Shown here: positions 21,101 to 33,245 of the stretch, in pieces | Layout of the letters: the number at the start of each line of letters is the position of its first letter | Numbering within the stretch: the stretch's first letter is position 1 | Source: Halicephalobus mephisto | Taxonomy: Eukaryota; Nematoda; Chromadorea; Rhabditida; Panagrolaimidae | Length of the DNA stretch: 64,000 nt | Assembly (NCBI GenBank): GCA_009193035.1 | Contig: SWDT01000047.1 | Coordinates: 62,001-126,000, forward strand | Reading direction: 5' to 3' | Translations under genes and position numbers: made by a program | The notes under the pieces: model-generated | Told to the model about the DNA's origin: nothing | What the model saw: only the letters and a program-made list of their open reading frames with translations | Database searches by the model: none

Positions 21101-24100
21101 GAATGTCAATTTTCGGGTCCTGACAGGAAATTTGTAATTTTCGTGCTGGGATGATTTTTGATAGATTTTTAAAAATAAAATAATTTCGAAATTGTTAAAA
21201 AAAAATTTCAACTTTCGGGTCCTGACTGGAAATTTGTAATTTTCGTGTAAGGATGATTTTTCCATAAATTAAAATAAAATAATTTCGAAACTGTTGAAAA
21301 AAGAGAAATTTCAACTTTCGGGTCCTGACTGGAAATTTGTAATTTTCGTGTAAGGATGATTTTTTGATAGATTTTTAAAAATAAAATAATTTCGAAATTG
21401 TTAAAAAAAGAGAAATTTCAACTTTATGGTCCTGACTGGAAAGTTTGTAATTTTCGTGCTGGGATGATTTTTGAAAATTTCTCAGTTTTGTGTATGATTA
21501 TTTTTAGAAAAGTGTGTCCCTTTGAGATTTATTTTTAGGAAGAGTACAATGACTCATTCTTTGGCAGCCTAAAAGGTCAGTTTTTCCACTGCCAGAAATG
21601 GAACAGCCGACCTTTGGACTCTGGTTTTTTGGGCCAACCCGGATCTTCCCGATCCGGATCTCTGCAAGCAAGTCACGTTATTTCGAAATGTACTTTTTTC
21701 AGAAATTAATAATTTAGATCAACAAAACCACTTCCGGGGATTTTTTTCGAAAAAAAATGTCAACGAAAAAGACAAATGACTTTTTTCGGATGAAGACGGG
21801 AATTGTTAATTATTTTTGGAAATTTTTTTTGGGGAAAAATTAATTTTTCAAGAAATTAGAATTTTCGAAAAGTTGATGGATTTTCAGAGTTTTGCGGAGG
21901 TTGCTGAAATTTTGGATTTCCGAACTTTAAACTTTTTCGGTTTTCAAAATTTCCGGATTCTGAATACTTTTGTCGAAGGCTTCTGAATCCTCTTAAGAGC
22001 CTCGAAAAATAAAATCAGGCTTCTGAATCCTCATGAATCCTACAACACAAATCAGGAACTTCTGGAAGTCGCGGAATTTTCCATGATACGGTATGAGGTC
22101 GAGGAACTTTGTAGACACCTTCAGAAAGCTTCGGAAAATTTACAACTCCCCAGGATTGAAAAAGACATGTCAGAAGGCCTTCGAAGCTCCAGAATCCAAC
22201 GGAGGATTTTCCGCTTTTTCGAACATTATCGAAATTGTTAAGTTTCTAGAACCCTCCAAAAGCCGATTTGCAAAGTGACTCGAAAATTCGAACTACTTCG
22301 ATTTCGTCAAGATTATTCCAGTCCCTGGTTCGGGACGACCCCTTTGTTCTCGGGACCGGGTGGCTCTAATGACCCGCGAAATGAATCCGAAACTCAGGTG
22401 CCAATGAACATTTGTGTTTTCGAATATGGATTTTATCCAGGTCAGAATCCGAAGGACTGACAGATTCGTCAAAATGAAGTTTTCGAAATCGACATTTGCT
22501 TCAGAACCACGTGCGGCAGATGTTCGAAAAATTGAATATTGTTGATGTTTAAGAAATCCAGAAAAAGATGAAAACGACAATGCCGCCAAAGTGAGCCAAG
22601 CAAAAACAATGGTTTCTGAATAAAGAAAGAAACTTGATCTAGATAACGAAAATCACTACTGTCAGACGCAATATTTAAAAGTGCTTTTTAAGTAATCGAT
22701 TTTCACAGAAATTCAAACCCACACATCCAGTACAATGTCCGAAAATTACTGTAATTAAAAAACAAAAATATCGTGGCGAGAAAAATTTCAAAAAAAATAA
22801 TTCTCAAATAAATTCAATTTTTTTAAACATATTTTTTGAAATACATTAAATTTTTTTAAACATATTTTTTGAAATAAATTAAATTTTTTTAAACATATTT
22901 TTTCAAATACCGTAATTTCGAAAATTAAACAATTGTGAATAAATTTTATTTTCTCTAAATTTTTAAACTTTTTATTTTAAAAATTTTTTGCTCTTGAATT
23001 TTTTAAAGCGTGTTTTAAACTTTTTTGAGAATGTTGTTTTTTGTTTTTTATAATTTAAAATTGTTTATTTTTAAAACCTACCATATCCGGTTGCATGTTG
23101 TCGACGTCGGCGATGACGGTCATGGCCTTGTTGGAGAGGACCCTGAGGCCGTATCGCTGGGGGATCTGGTGGGGGGTCTTGAAGCGGGACTCGGCGAAGG
23201 CACATTGACCCCTCAACCCCATCCCTATGCAGAATTCAAAATCATATTCACAATCGGAAGCACAATCCGTAACTGAAAAGTTTTTTTTAAATTTTTTCCA
23301 GAAATCCCCTTCTGAAAATCCGGAAGACGGAGTGATCGGATCTTTTTGCTTCTCGGCGATGCAATCAAAATACAAAAACAAAAAGGAATTTATCTCTTGC
23401 ATGAACCCGAGACTTTTCGGTGCTTCCCCACGCCATCTGCTTATTTATCAACAAAATATTTATTTATTTTCTACCGTAACCCCAGGTGAACGTTTGGGAC
23501 CTAAGACGCCCCCGGGGCATTTGGTCCCGGGCAATCTGCACTGGTCTCAAAGTTCTTTCCAAAAGTCCGTTTTTACTGCAGTGAAATTTTACATCATCTC
23601 AAATACCATAATGAGATTGGAAATAATACAAATTACTAAAACTAAATCTATCCGCGAAAATTGTCTTTTGGATCATTTTTGTCTTTTTCGAAATTTCATT
23701 TTTTCTAATTAAATCAATATTTTACATCATCTCAGATACCATAATGAGATCGAAAAAGATAAAAATGATCCACAAAGTAATTCCCCCAAATACATTTAGT
23801 TTTTATTAATTTCTACTACTTTCGAAATTTCATTCTTCCTCATGAAATCAATATCTTACATCATCTCAAATACCATAAGTTAGTCAAAAAAGATAAAAAT
23901 GGCTTGTAAAAAGTTGTTCTTCTAGGACAACTATCTCCTTCGACTAGCGCTGGTTTCAAAATTTCCTTTTTTGGTCGCAATTTTCATGTTCGATTAGTCC
24001 AGATATCGGAAAATTCAAAAATAAAGCAAAACAAATCTTACGAAATAAGCGAATCAACTCTATCTCAACTTTTAATTTTTTTGATTTTTATTTCCGAAAC

Positions 24101-25890
24101 TAAAAAAATATAAAAATTTGTAAAAATTAAGAAAAACGAAGGAAAAGTTACTTTTTAAAAAAACTCACTTTCTTTGCAGCAGACACTGCCGGTCCACTCT
24201 AATATGGTCATAGTCACCTTCCCTGAGGCAGTTGCCCTCTGGATCAACATCAAAGCTATCTGAAAAAGTACTTTTCAAAAATAAAACTAAACAATATTTA
24301 AAAATTTCAAAGCAAATTCAAATTTTTCCGATTTCGAAAATTTCCATAAATAAAAAATTTGACTTTTTCGGTCCTGAGTGGAAAATTATAAAATTGATTT
24401 TTTTAGAATTATTTTAATTTTTAAAATTGATAAAAATTTGACTTTTTCGGTCCTGAGTGGAAAATTATAAAATTGATTTTTTTTAGAATTATTTTAATTT
24501 TTAAAATTGATAAAAATTTGACTTTTTCGGTCCTGAGTGGAAAATGATAAAATTGATTTTTTTAGAATTATTTTAATTTTTAGAATTTATAAAAATTTGA
24601 CTTTTTCGGTCCTGAGTGGAAAATCATAAAATTGATTTTTTTAGAATTCATAAAATTCCAACTTTTCGGTCCTGAATGGAAAATGATAAAATCCGTGTGG
24701 GAAATTTTTCGAAATTTCTTGACTTTCATTTGGAAATCTCCCAAAAGATCACCGAACTTTGATTTGAGTTGAGTCAATTTTCAATTAAACTCCTCCAAAA
24801 AAATTGTCGACAAATTGATTACGAAAAAGCGGCTGATCCTTTGACTAAATGCCAATTTGTCAAAAGTCGCACTTCTTTCTCGATCAAAATCAGAATCTTG
24901 ATAGATTCCACATGTTTTTTGTTTTTTTGCCTCGAGCAATTTTCGCGAAAAATAAAACTCAAAAATAATTAATTTCGGATTTAATAATTCAAAACCGTAA
25001 AAATTGTTTTTAATTTTCGATTATTTTTGAAATTTAATTTCGAAAAATCAATTTTTCAGAAAAGATCAAAAATGGCCGTAAATCCGTCTGGCATTTTGTT
25101 CGAATTTCTTTCAGGGGGATTTTTAGGTAAAATTAGCGCCAATTTTCGGCAAAAATAAGGACAAAATAAGGCTCAAAATAATACATGCAATAAAGTTGAA
25201 AATAAATAAAAACCTAAAACTTTTTCAGATTTTTGAATTTAAATAATTTTAAAAAAAACCGAATTTTAAATATTTAAAAATTAATTAAATTCTGTCGATA
25301 TCTAAGAAGTTAAATGACGTTTTGGAAGATTTTTGAAATTTTAAATTTTAAATATTTAAGAATTAATTAAGTTCTGTACATATCTAAGAAGTTAAATGAC
25401 ATTTTGGAAGATTTTAGAAATTTTATATTTTAAATATTTAAGAATTAATTAAGTTCTGTAGATATCTAAGAAGTTAAATGACGTTTTGGAAAATTTTAGA
25501 AATTTCAAAATTTTATATATTTAAAAATTAATTAAGTTCTGTGCATATCTAAAATGTCGGAAAAATCATCCGTAAAACTAGGAAATTCTCTAATCATAGT
25601 ATTATCATAGAAAATCAATAAAATTGTGTTCCGAATAAGCTGGACACGAATACCTACGACTTCCGTCCTGGATTTTGGTTTCGAAATCTCCAGAGAAATT
25701 ATTAGGGTCCTTCCGTCATGAATAAAAATAAATAATTTCGAAATCGGACTAATAAACGTTTCCGAATAAGCTGCAGGACAGAACTGGCCATGTTTGCGAG
25801 GAATACGGTAAGTGGCAGGATCGGTTTTCAAAGATAAGAACTCACCTGGATCGTGAAAATAAAACTTGGCCATCTGTGGAGGGGCCGCAT
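18143..25890 (-). CDS. DSL-family Notch ligand, Delta/LAG-2/APX-1-like (7 exons)
   Basis: Type I membrane ligand for Notch (LIN-12/GLP-1) receptors, about 454 aa. Minus-strand exons: 25890-25846, 24259-24169, 23272-23082, 20753-20413, 20016-19758, 19065-18804, 18318-18143, all in phase. Exons 1-2 together make the signal peptide (PSFIFTIQ joined to [11 protein letters not shown]). An MNNL-like N-terminal region follows ([21 protein letters not shown]). The DSL domain is at 162-202, starting [10 protein letters not shown] and ending PGWTGPDC with all six Cys. Three EGF repeats (about 206-307), one transmembrane helix (about 334-354) and a basic 100-residue tail follow. A likely SL acceptor is at 25931-25938. 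Few EGF repeats and no cysteine-rich juxtamembrane domain fit the compact worm ligands. LAG-2 versus APX-1 orthology is open. Confidence 0.9.
21105..21475 (-). repeat. Minisatellite in intron 3 of the DSL ligand gene
   Basis: Four tandem units of about 101-108 bp, each with the core TTTCGGGTCCTGACTGGAAA, at 21114, 21215, 21319 and 21427. The last unit has drifted (TTTATGGTCC). A related core is found in the intron 1 array at 24365-24690. Confidence 0.8.
22812..22915. repeat. Short tandem repeat, about 33-34 bp unit
   Basis: Three units built on TTTTTTTAAACATATTTTTT followed by a GAAATA-type spacer, within intron 3 of the DSL ligand gene. Simple AT-rich satellite. Confidence 0.65.
23588..23905. 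repeat. Tandem repeat in intron 2 of the DSL ligand gene
   Basis: Three units about 134 bp apart, each carrying TTACATCATCTCAAATACCA and an AAAAGATAAAAATG-type tail; the third is shorter. Copies differ by substitutions and small gaps. Confidence 0.65.
24365..24690. repeat. Minisatellite in intron 1 of the DSL ligand gene
   Basis: Four to five units (about 80, 80, 78 and 59 bp) built around CTTTTTCGGTCCTGAGTGGA followed by AAATTATAAAATTGATTTTT. The first three units are almost identical, so the array expanded recently. Confidence 0.85.
25262..25550. repeat. Tandem repeat, about 80-bp unit, intron 1 of the DSL ligand gene
   Basis: Three full units and a partial one, each with GATATCTAAGAAGTTAAATG then ACGTTTTGGAAGATTTT. 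Spacing is about 79-80 bp. Confidence 0.75.
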
Positions 25891-27008
25891 GATTCGAGAC
25901 TCCGGAATCCGATGGAGTGTTAATTGCGACCTAAAAAACAAAAATCACAAAAATTATTTTTTCTTTCGAAAATTTTTATTTTCAAAAATGTTAAATTTTG
26001 TCAAATATCAATCTCGAAACAAAAGGAAAAAGCTACATGCAACGATCGCCCGTAATCGGTCGATCGGGACTTCGGATAGCGGACAGCAAAATGTTCGATG
26101 TAATCATCGACCAGGAGTTTTCTTTTGCGAGAAAAAAACGCGGATCTTGGGGTTTTGATAAAGCTAAATCCTGTCCGACTTCATCGAAATCATAGTATTA
26201 TAAAAATCGAATTTTCGAAATTGGAAATTAAAAAACTTAATTCCGTCATCGGAGTTCCAAAAATTAAATTACAACTTTTTCGATAATTTCAAAATGTGTC
26301 AAATTTCGACATTTTTAGATTTCAAAAATATTCAGAATTATGGAAATCCGTCAAAATTGAACATGTGCGAAAATTGAAAATGAACGATTTTTGGAAGACG
26401 GTAGAAATTCTAAAATTATTAAAAATATTTCGTCTTTAACGATTTCCGAATTTCCAAAATCTTCTACCATCCTATTTTCTCAATTATGTTCGAAAATTCA
26501 CTAGTCCAGAACACCCCTAGGTACTCTTATGTCTTCTACAGTAATCGACAAGGTCCTATTTGAGAAAATCGAACTTAATAGTCCAGATAAAAACAAGGGA
26601 TAAACAAACAAAACAGAATCAATCCGGGCCAGATGCTGATCCGTGTTCACCTTCTTCGGCAAGCAGAAAAGAAAGAAAGACCCGTTAGAGCAGGAAAAAG
26701 GAAAAACTGGCCCCGCCCCCTGCAAATCTGACTGTCATCACCCAGTTCGATTGGACGATTAACTGGCTTCTGAATGACGGTAATTGCAATCCCATAAAAA
26801 TAAAAACTCCAAATTTGCCGACCGATTTTGTTTTTTAATAAATCAAATTTCTTTGAAAATCATAATTTTCAATTTTTTTCGACTTCTGGAACTTCAATCG
26901 ACAATTTCGGAGATTCTAAAACTACAGATTTCCGAAGTCAGAAATTCAACTCAATTTTGGAAAGACGGAATTTCGGAAAATTTTCATTTTACAATTTTTG
27001 AATCAAAA

Positions 27009-27238
27009 ATAAAACCGAAATTTCTGTTTCTATTTTGTTAAAAAAATTTTAATAATTTTTAAAATCGAACATTTGAGAATAGAAAAATCAGAAATATTTA
27101 AAAATAAAACCGAAATTTCTGTTTCTATTTTGTTAAAAAAATTTTAATAATTTTTAAAATCGAACATTTGAGAATAGAAAAATCAGAAATATTTAAAAAT
27201 AAAACCGAAATTTCTGTTTCTATTTTGTTAAACTACTC
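27009..27238. repeat. Tandem repeat, about 95-bp unit
   Basis: Two and a half nearly perfect units starting ACCGAAATTTCTGTTTCTAT at 27012, 27107 and 27202. Recent expansion. Confidence 0.85.
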
Positions 27239-30179
27239 TGACACCTTCGATAATTTCAGCAGTTATAGATCTTCCTCAAATCCTACATCTGTTCACCCCC
27301 TGATATCCCCCACTATCTTCCAGAACCCTCTATTTTCAGAATTCTTCGAAATTTCCAAAAATTTACAATTACTAAAGATCCTCAAATCCCAAATTCCTAA
27401 CTTGCTCAAGCACCGTAATCGTGACTGAGAACGTTTAGAACATTGTTTTCAAAAATATCTTCGGGTCATTTCTGAACAGATCCGGCAAAAAGAATCAATT
27501 CGGAGTCCTGCCGGTCCCATTTTCAGAAACCGTCAATTGGGAGAGGCCGGTTCTCCGAAATTCGGACCGTCTTTCCTCCTTCCGGCGGAGGAAGGCCAGT
27601 CATGCCTCGAATCACCACTGCCACGCGTTTACCAACTTTGAAAAAACAAAAATTTCCGCCGAAATTATTTCAACATCGGGCCAGATGTCCGGGGCTACTG
27701 TAATAACAAGAAAAAATTCACAAACATCTTTTGGGAAAATTCGTAAAATTATGAAACATCGGTTTTGGAAATTAAGAGATGCATGTTATCAAGAATGCGA
27801 AGAATTAAGGCGCAAAAATGCGGAATTGTGCTCAATCAAGGCGTAGTCCAAAAATCAAAATTAAAGGTTTTCCAGTGACGTCACCCATCCTCGAAAAATA
27901 TTTTTAAAAAAGTTCGAATTAAAGTTTTAAAAACATTCTTCCAAATAAGCGATTAAGAGAAAACTGAACAACTTTAAAAATAAACTTCTTTGTAGTTCTA
28001 CAGTACTCCATGCAGATCTTTTAGGGCAGTTCTACTTCCGAAATTACTATGATTTTTGAGATATACAGATTCCTATTGAATTTTAGAACATCAGAGGACT
28101 TGTACAAAAGATTCCAAACTTTGCAGAAATCCACGAAGGTATTTAGAATCCGAAAATTGCCTCAAGACAACTCTATTGAAAACGCCTGATTTCAGCGAGA
28201 AATCGACGCTTTGGCCGTCGGCTTACTGTAGCGACTGAGTCTCCAGATCCAGACAGAAGCCTCTCCGACGACGCATCCGGCGAGACACAAGTCCGTTTCG
28301 CCGTGCTGAACAAAGATCGAATTAGTGCTGTTTTTTGTGAAAACGCCAGGTGTTGTTCAAGTTGTTCTAAAAAACGATTGGAATACCAGCTATGGATGCT
28401 TTGGAAGACCTGAACTCAGAGGGAATCTGATAAGCATCGTTCGCAGGTGTTCGTCGGGTCTCTTTGGAATCTGTGACAGTAAAAAATGAGAACAAGCGCG
28501 GCCAAATTTTTGATTTACTGCTTTCACTAAAAAGCGAAACTTGATTTGAGACTGCGAGGGACAAAATCAGAGATATCTGGCGATCTACAAAGTCCCTAAT
28601 CACGACTAAAATTTGAAAACCATTCTTTCCTAAATTCTACAATTTTATTTTCAAAAATATCCAATTTAAAATTTTAATTTTTTCTTTTTTTAGCCACCGG
28701 GGAACACCAGCGTTCGACTAAAATTAAAGTCAGAAGAAAAGTGTTCCTTTAAAAATCGCTACTCCAACAGTTTCGAACTCCAATCCTACTTTCGTAAAAG
28801 TCAATTTTTATCTTTTTGGTCACCTTCACGAGCACCTTAGGAATGAGTTTAATTCAATTTTCATATATCAATCACTACTTAACGAGGGAAATCTGACTTG
28901 AAAACAACCCAGAATTTGAGCAACTTTCAATTTTTATCACTTTTTCGCTACCCATATACGATATCAAACAATAGAAAATAAAAAACTAAAAAACAATGAA
29001 CAAAAAGAAACTTATACAATATGGAATTGAAAAATGAACTTTGTGAAAAGATAAATTTTATATATTTTACTTTTCCGAAGAAGTCGGTTTCCGGATTCTG
29101 TAACCTCGTACAGATCGGCACGGAAGACGGGTTCGGACTCGGAGGAAGTGAGTCAAGACTGGCCGTGTTCGACCCGGGGACCCCGACCTGCGCTCTCACC
29201 TCCGGAGCCCTACTTCGCAGCTACTGTTCCCCGATTTTCAAAGGAACGTGATCTGTTTGAAGTCCTATCTGACCACGGTTCAAGGATTGCCCCCGGTCAC
29301 GAATCAAAGAACCCGAATTCGTAAATAAACAACACTTGAGCAAATTACTGATATTTATAAAGGACCGATTTACAAAACAAATTTCTTATCTGGAAATCGG
29401 AAACCGAGATTACCGTCAGAACAGGACCTTCCGTGATATCAGACGACTGATTCATCAGGAGAATTTTCGAATTATTGCTGTGATAAAAAATACGACCAAG
29501 GTGCGGCTGGGAACTGACGCAGTAGTAATTCTCGGAATGGAACTAATAATTAACGATCTATGTACTGCAAAACGAAAAAAAACATTATTGTAAAATCATC
29601 CCGCCGCGAATCTTCCAAAGTTCGTAGAAATAAAAAATTACTGTAGGAAACCAAATTGTTACAAAACCAGCGCGAATTTTCAGACGATTTCAAAATACTG
29701 TAAAAATTAATTTTTAGACAATTTTAAAATACTATATCAGATTACTGTAGAAACAAAAATTTAGTTTTTACAATTTTCTAAAGTACTGTAAAAATTAAAA
29801 ATTATTATTTTTCGAATTTTGAAAAATCTTAAAAATATGACTTTGAAAATCCTAAAATTGATTACGGTAGTTTCGAATTCGTGGTTAAGAAACAAACTAC
29901 AAAAAAATCAAAAAAACAAAACACGTAAAAAATTTGTCAGAAAAAACTTCTGGACAAATGGTCGATATATGAAAACAAAATTGTTTTTCGAAAAAGAAAA
30001 TTAAAAACCGGTGTCGGACACGCTGCTCTAAGGTCCTGGAGAGAAAATATTAATTTTAATTGATAATTATAAGTCTCTTAGAACTTGATTATATCACAAC
30101 CGTGACGAATAATCTTTTCCGGCGATTTGGTTTTTTTGCTGATAATCAGGTTAACCACAAATCGTTTGGCATTGATATC

Positions 30180-30640
30180 TCGGAAAAAGTTCTGGAATGG
30201 GATGAGGGGGCACTCCCTCGGGGGCGTTACAGCAGATTAGGAAGATAAAGATATCTTTTAATTTTTGTGGAGATAGAAAGTTCTTATAGTGTGTGTTAGT
30301 TTATGTGTAGCTTGTTTCTTTGCAAAGGTACTTGGAGTAACAGGGGTCGGGGGACAAGGGTGCTTTTCTGAAAAGAAGTTGTACAAAACTAAAAAGTAAA
30401 TTTAATTTCCTATGGAAATTAAAATCTTCTATGGTACTAGTTTGAAGTAAGATGTATTTTACAAAGATGTATTTGGGGTAATAGGGGTCAGGGAACAGGC
30501 ACTCTTCTAAAGGAACGTTCAGGGAGATTAGAAAATGACTTTCGATTTTTATGAAAATAGAAATGTCTACGATGCTGAGTTTTATTGATCAATTTGTCTG
30601 TTTCCAAAAATACTCGGAGTAATGGGGGTTGGGGACAAAC
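30180..30640. repeat. Diverged tandem repeat with G-rich core, about 140-bp unit
   Basis: About four old units. Three share the core GGAGTAACAGGGGTCGGGGG or close variants (30322-30356, 30461-30496, 30600-30636). The core is conserved while the spacers have drifted. Confidence 0.6.
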
Positions 30641-31289
30641 AGAGTCGCTTAAATCCAGAAAGATCATGATTTTTTGAAATTTCGGATTTCTACAGTGTTT
30701 ATTTTTAATAAAATATTTATTTCTGAACTCCACCCAGACCACCGAAGTTCGAGACAAGGGATTTCTTAAATGTTGTTACTGTAATGAAAAAATTTCTGAA
30801 GATTGTTGAATTTTATTTTTCTAAACATACTGTACTTTATTTTGAACTGTAATTTGAGGAAAAGAAGATGGAAAATCTTCATTCACAAAGTCCCCTTTTG
30901 GTCGGAGTGAAGATTGCGTATTTCTGCGATATACTTCTATATACTTCCTCCTTCCACGTGTAACTGACGTAAAGCACATTTTTAAGCAACGTTACGTTTT
31001 TCAAAGATTCTTTCAATTTATATAAAAATGAAGATTTTCATTGTCTGATTTTTTGTTAAATTTATTTTCTTTCTGTGCATTTAAAAAAAAGGATTATCCT
31101 TCGGAAGGAGTTGTGTTAATCTGAAAAATCCTTTTTGAGTCACGTGACAGTTGTTAGTTCCTACTGTATCGTGTTTTTAATCAAATTTTAGTTAATTTCC
31201 ATGTTCAAATGAGGTGCAGGACATAGGAGTGATCTTTGACATAAACATCATAAGTTTAAAGATCTCTTTAAATTTAAAAAATTTTAATT

Positions 31290-31525
31290 TTCTACTATAT
31301 TAAATTTTTAGAAATTACAATGTTCTACCGTATTACATTTTTGGGAATTTTAACTTCTTACTGCATTAAATCTTAACACTTTTCATTTTCTACTGTATTA
31401 AATTTTATAAATTATAATTTCCTACCGTATTAAATTTTAAAAACTTTAACTTCTTACTGTATTAAGTTTTTAAAAATTTTCAAAATTGTAATTTCCTACT
31501 GTATTAAGTTTTTAAGTTATTTTTG
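31290..31525. repeat. Degenerate tandem repeat, TTCTACTGTATTAAATTTT-type
   Basis: Six to seven imperfect units of roughly 30-45 bp containing CTAC(T/C)GTATTAAATTTT variants. Non-coding. Confidence 0.6.
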
Positions 31526-32134
31526 TATCAAAGTAATTATGGTAGTGAAGAAAGAAAAAATTTATAAAATTTCTGATTTTGCAGATATATGTTAAAAATT
31601 AATTTTTATCCTTTTTTAGAACTTTTAAAAAACCAATGTAAAAAGTCGAAAATGATAAAAATTAACCGAAATAAGGTGATCATTAAGGATTCCTTCTTTG
31701 ATTTTTGACTTTTTTATCAATTTCCAGAATGATTTTTTGGTCTTTAAAAAAATTAAATTAGCTTTAATTTTTTGAATATGTTTAAAAATATTTTTTCGAA
31801 ATTATGAAAGTTTAAAAAGCGGAATTTTAAGAATTTGTGAAAATTTTATCAGTAGGAAATAAAAAGAAAAAAGATGATTAAGTACGATCAATAACAAAGT
31901 GGTCGAAAACAAGAAAACAAAAATCTGACCATTGTCAAAAATCACTGATTTCAAAAAAGGGGTTTTCGAAATTTATTTTATAAAAACTAAAACTACAGTA
32001 ATGTGAAAAATAATGTTTCTATAAATTTTATTTTCCTTATAGAACCAGTCATAAAATTGATATAAAAACACGTGGTCGGAATTGAGGAGAACTTTGATGC
32101 TAAATATGCTTTTTAAATTTTTCGAACAAAATGA

Positions 32135-32525
32135 TTATACATTTATATCCCAATTCTAGAATTAGAATTAAACAAAAAGTATCTATAATAATGTAATGAA
32201 ATCCGTAGATTCTGGAACTGAAGTCAGAATCAATACTTGACCTTCAGAATCCAGGATTCTAAACTATCTAACATTTATATTTGTAGCATTTATATTCCAA
32301 TTCTATAATTAGAATTAAACAAAAAGTATCTATAATAATGTAATAAAATTTGTAGATTCTGAATCTGAAATCAGAACCAATACTTGACCTTCAGAATCCA
32401 GGATTCTAAACTACCTAACAATTGTATCTGAAGTATTTATATCCCAATTCTAGAATTAGAATTAAAGTATCTATAATAATGTAATAAAATTTGTAGATTC
32501 TGAATCTGAAATCGGAAGTTGATTC
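32135..32525. repeat. Tandem repeat, about 148-bp unit
   Basis: Three units beginning near 32139, 32287 and 32435, each with CAATTCTAGAATTAGAATTA (one base changed in the second) and AGTATCTATAATAATGTAAT. The third has lost the ACAAAA segment. Confidence 0.8.
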
Positions 32526-32879
32526 TCTGGGTCCAGAATTCCGAAAACTTATCTCTAATTCTGAGGATATCTAAAGTTTTATTTTTAAGCTTTATGAAAA
32601 AGTGAAAATTTGCCTAAAATAGCTTTTAAAATTCCACACAATCAAAGTTATATAAAATAACTTTTCAATTTTAAATTAAAATTTAAATATAAATGTTCCA
32701 AATACAAGTATTTATTGCAAAAAAGAGCAAAAAGTTTTAAGGTCCTAGAAATTAAAAATCTAATGCGTGTTCAATATCAAATGAACTTTGTCCTAGGCTT
32801 GATAAAGGAGTATTTAATCAGAATAGATGAGAACCATTATATCAAATTTTCTCAAAAATACTTCAAATGAAAAATCCAA

Positions 32880-33245
32880 AACTTCATGATTTCATAAGCT
32901 GTAACTCGCATTAGATATCGACTTAATTCTGTTTATAGACCTGATATTAGATTCAAAAAGACATACTTGATCGAGATCAATCAAAAATTTAATATTAAAT
33001 CCCTTCGAAAATACCTTTAATAAAAAATGTAAAATTACAAAACTTCAAAAGTTGTAAGTTAAACTTGTCCTATATATCGACTTGATTCTCTTTATAGACC
33101 TAATATTAGATTCAAAAAGACATATTCGATCAAGATCAATCAAAAATTCAATATTAAATCCCTTCAAAAAATACCTTTAATAAAAAATGTAAAATTACAA
33201 AACTTCAAAAGTTGTAAATTAAACTTGTCATACATATTAAATTTA
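32880..33245. repeat. Tandem repeat, about 170-bp unit
   Basis: Two full copies and a partial one with ATTAGATTCAAAAAGACATA and CAAAACTTCAAAAGTTGTAA, about 94% identical by eye. Non-coding. Confidence 0.75.

Noticed and set aside
25998..26195. 65-codon ATG frame just upstream of the Notch-ligand gene
   Set aside because: Opposite strand to the ligand gene, in simple sequence and without any recognisable domain.
28948..29251. Overlapping open frames on both strands at a GC-rich island
   Set aside because: Frames on both strands of the same island, with no family motif, point to composition rather than coding.
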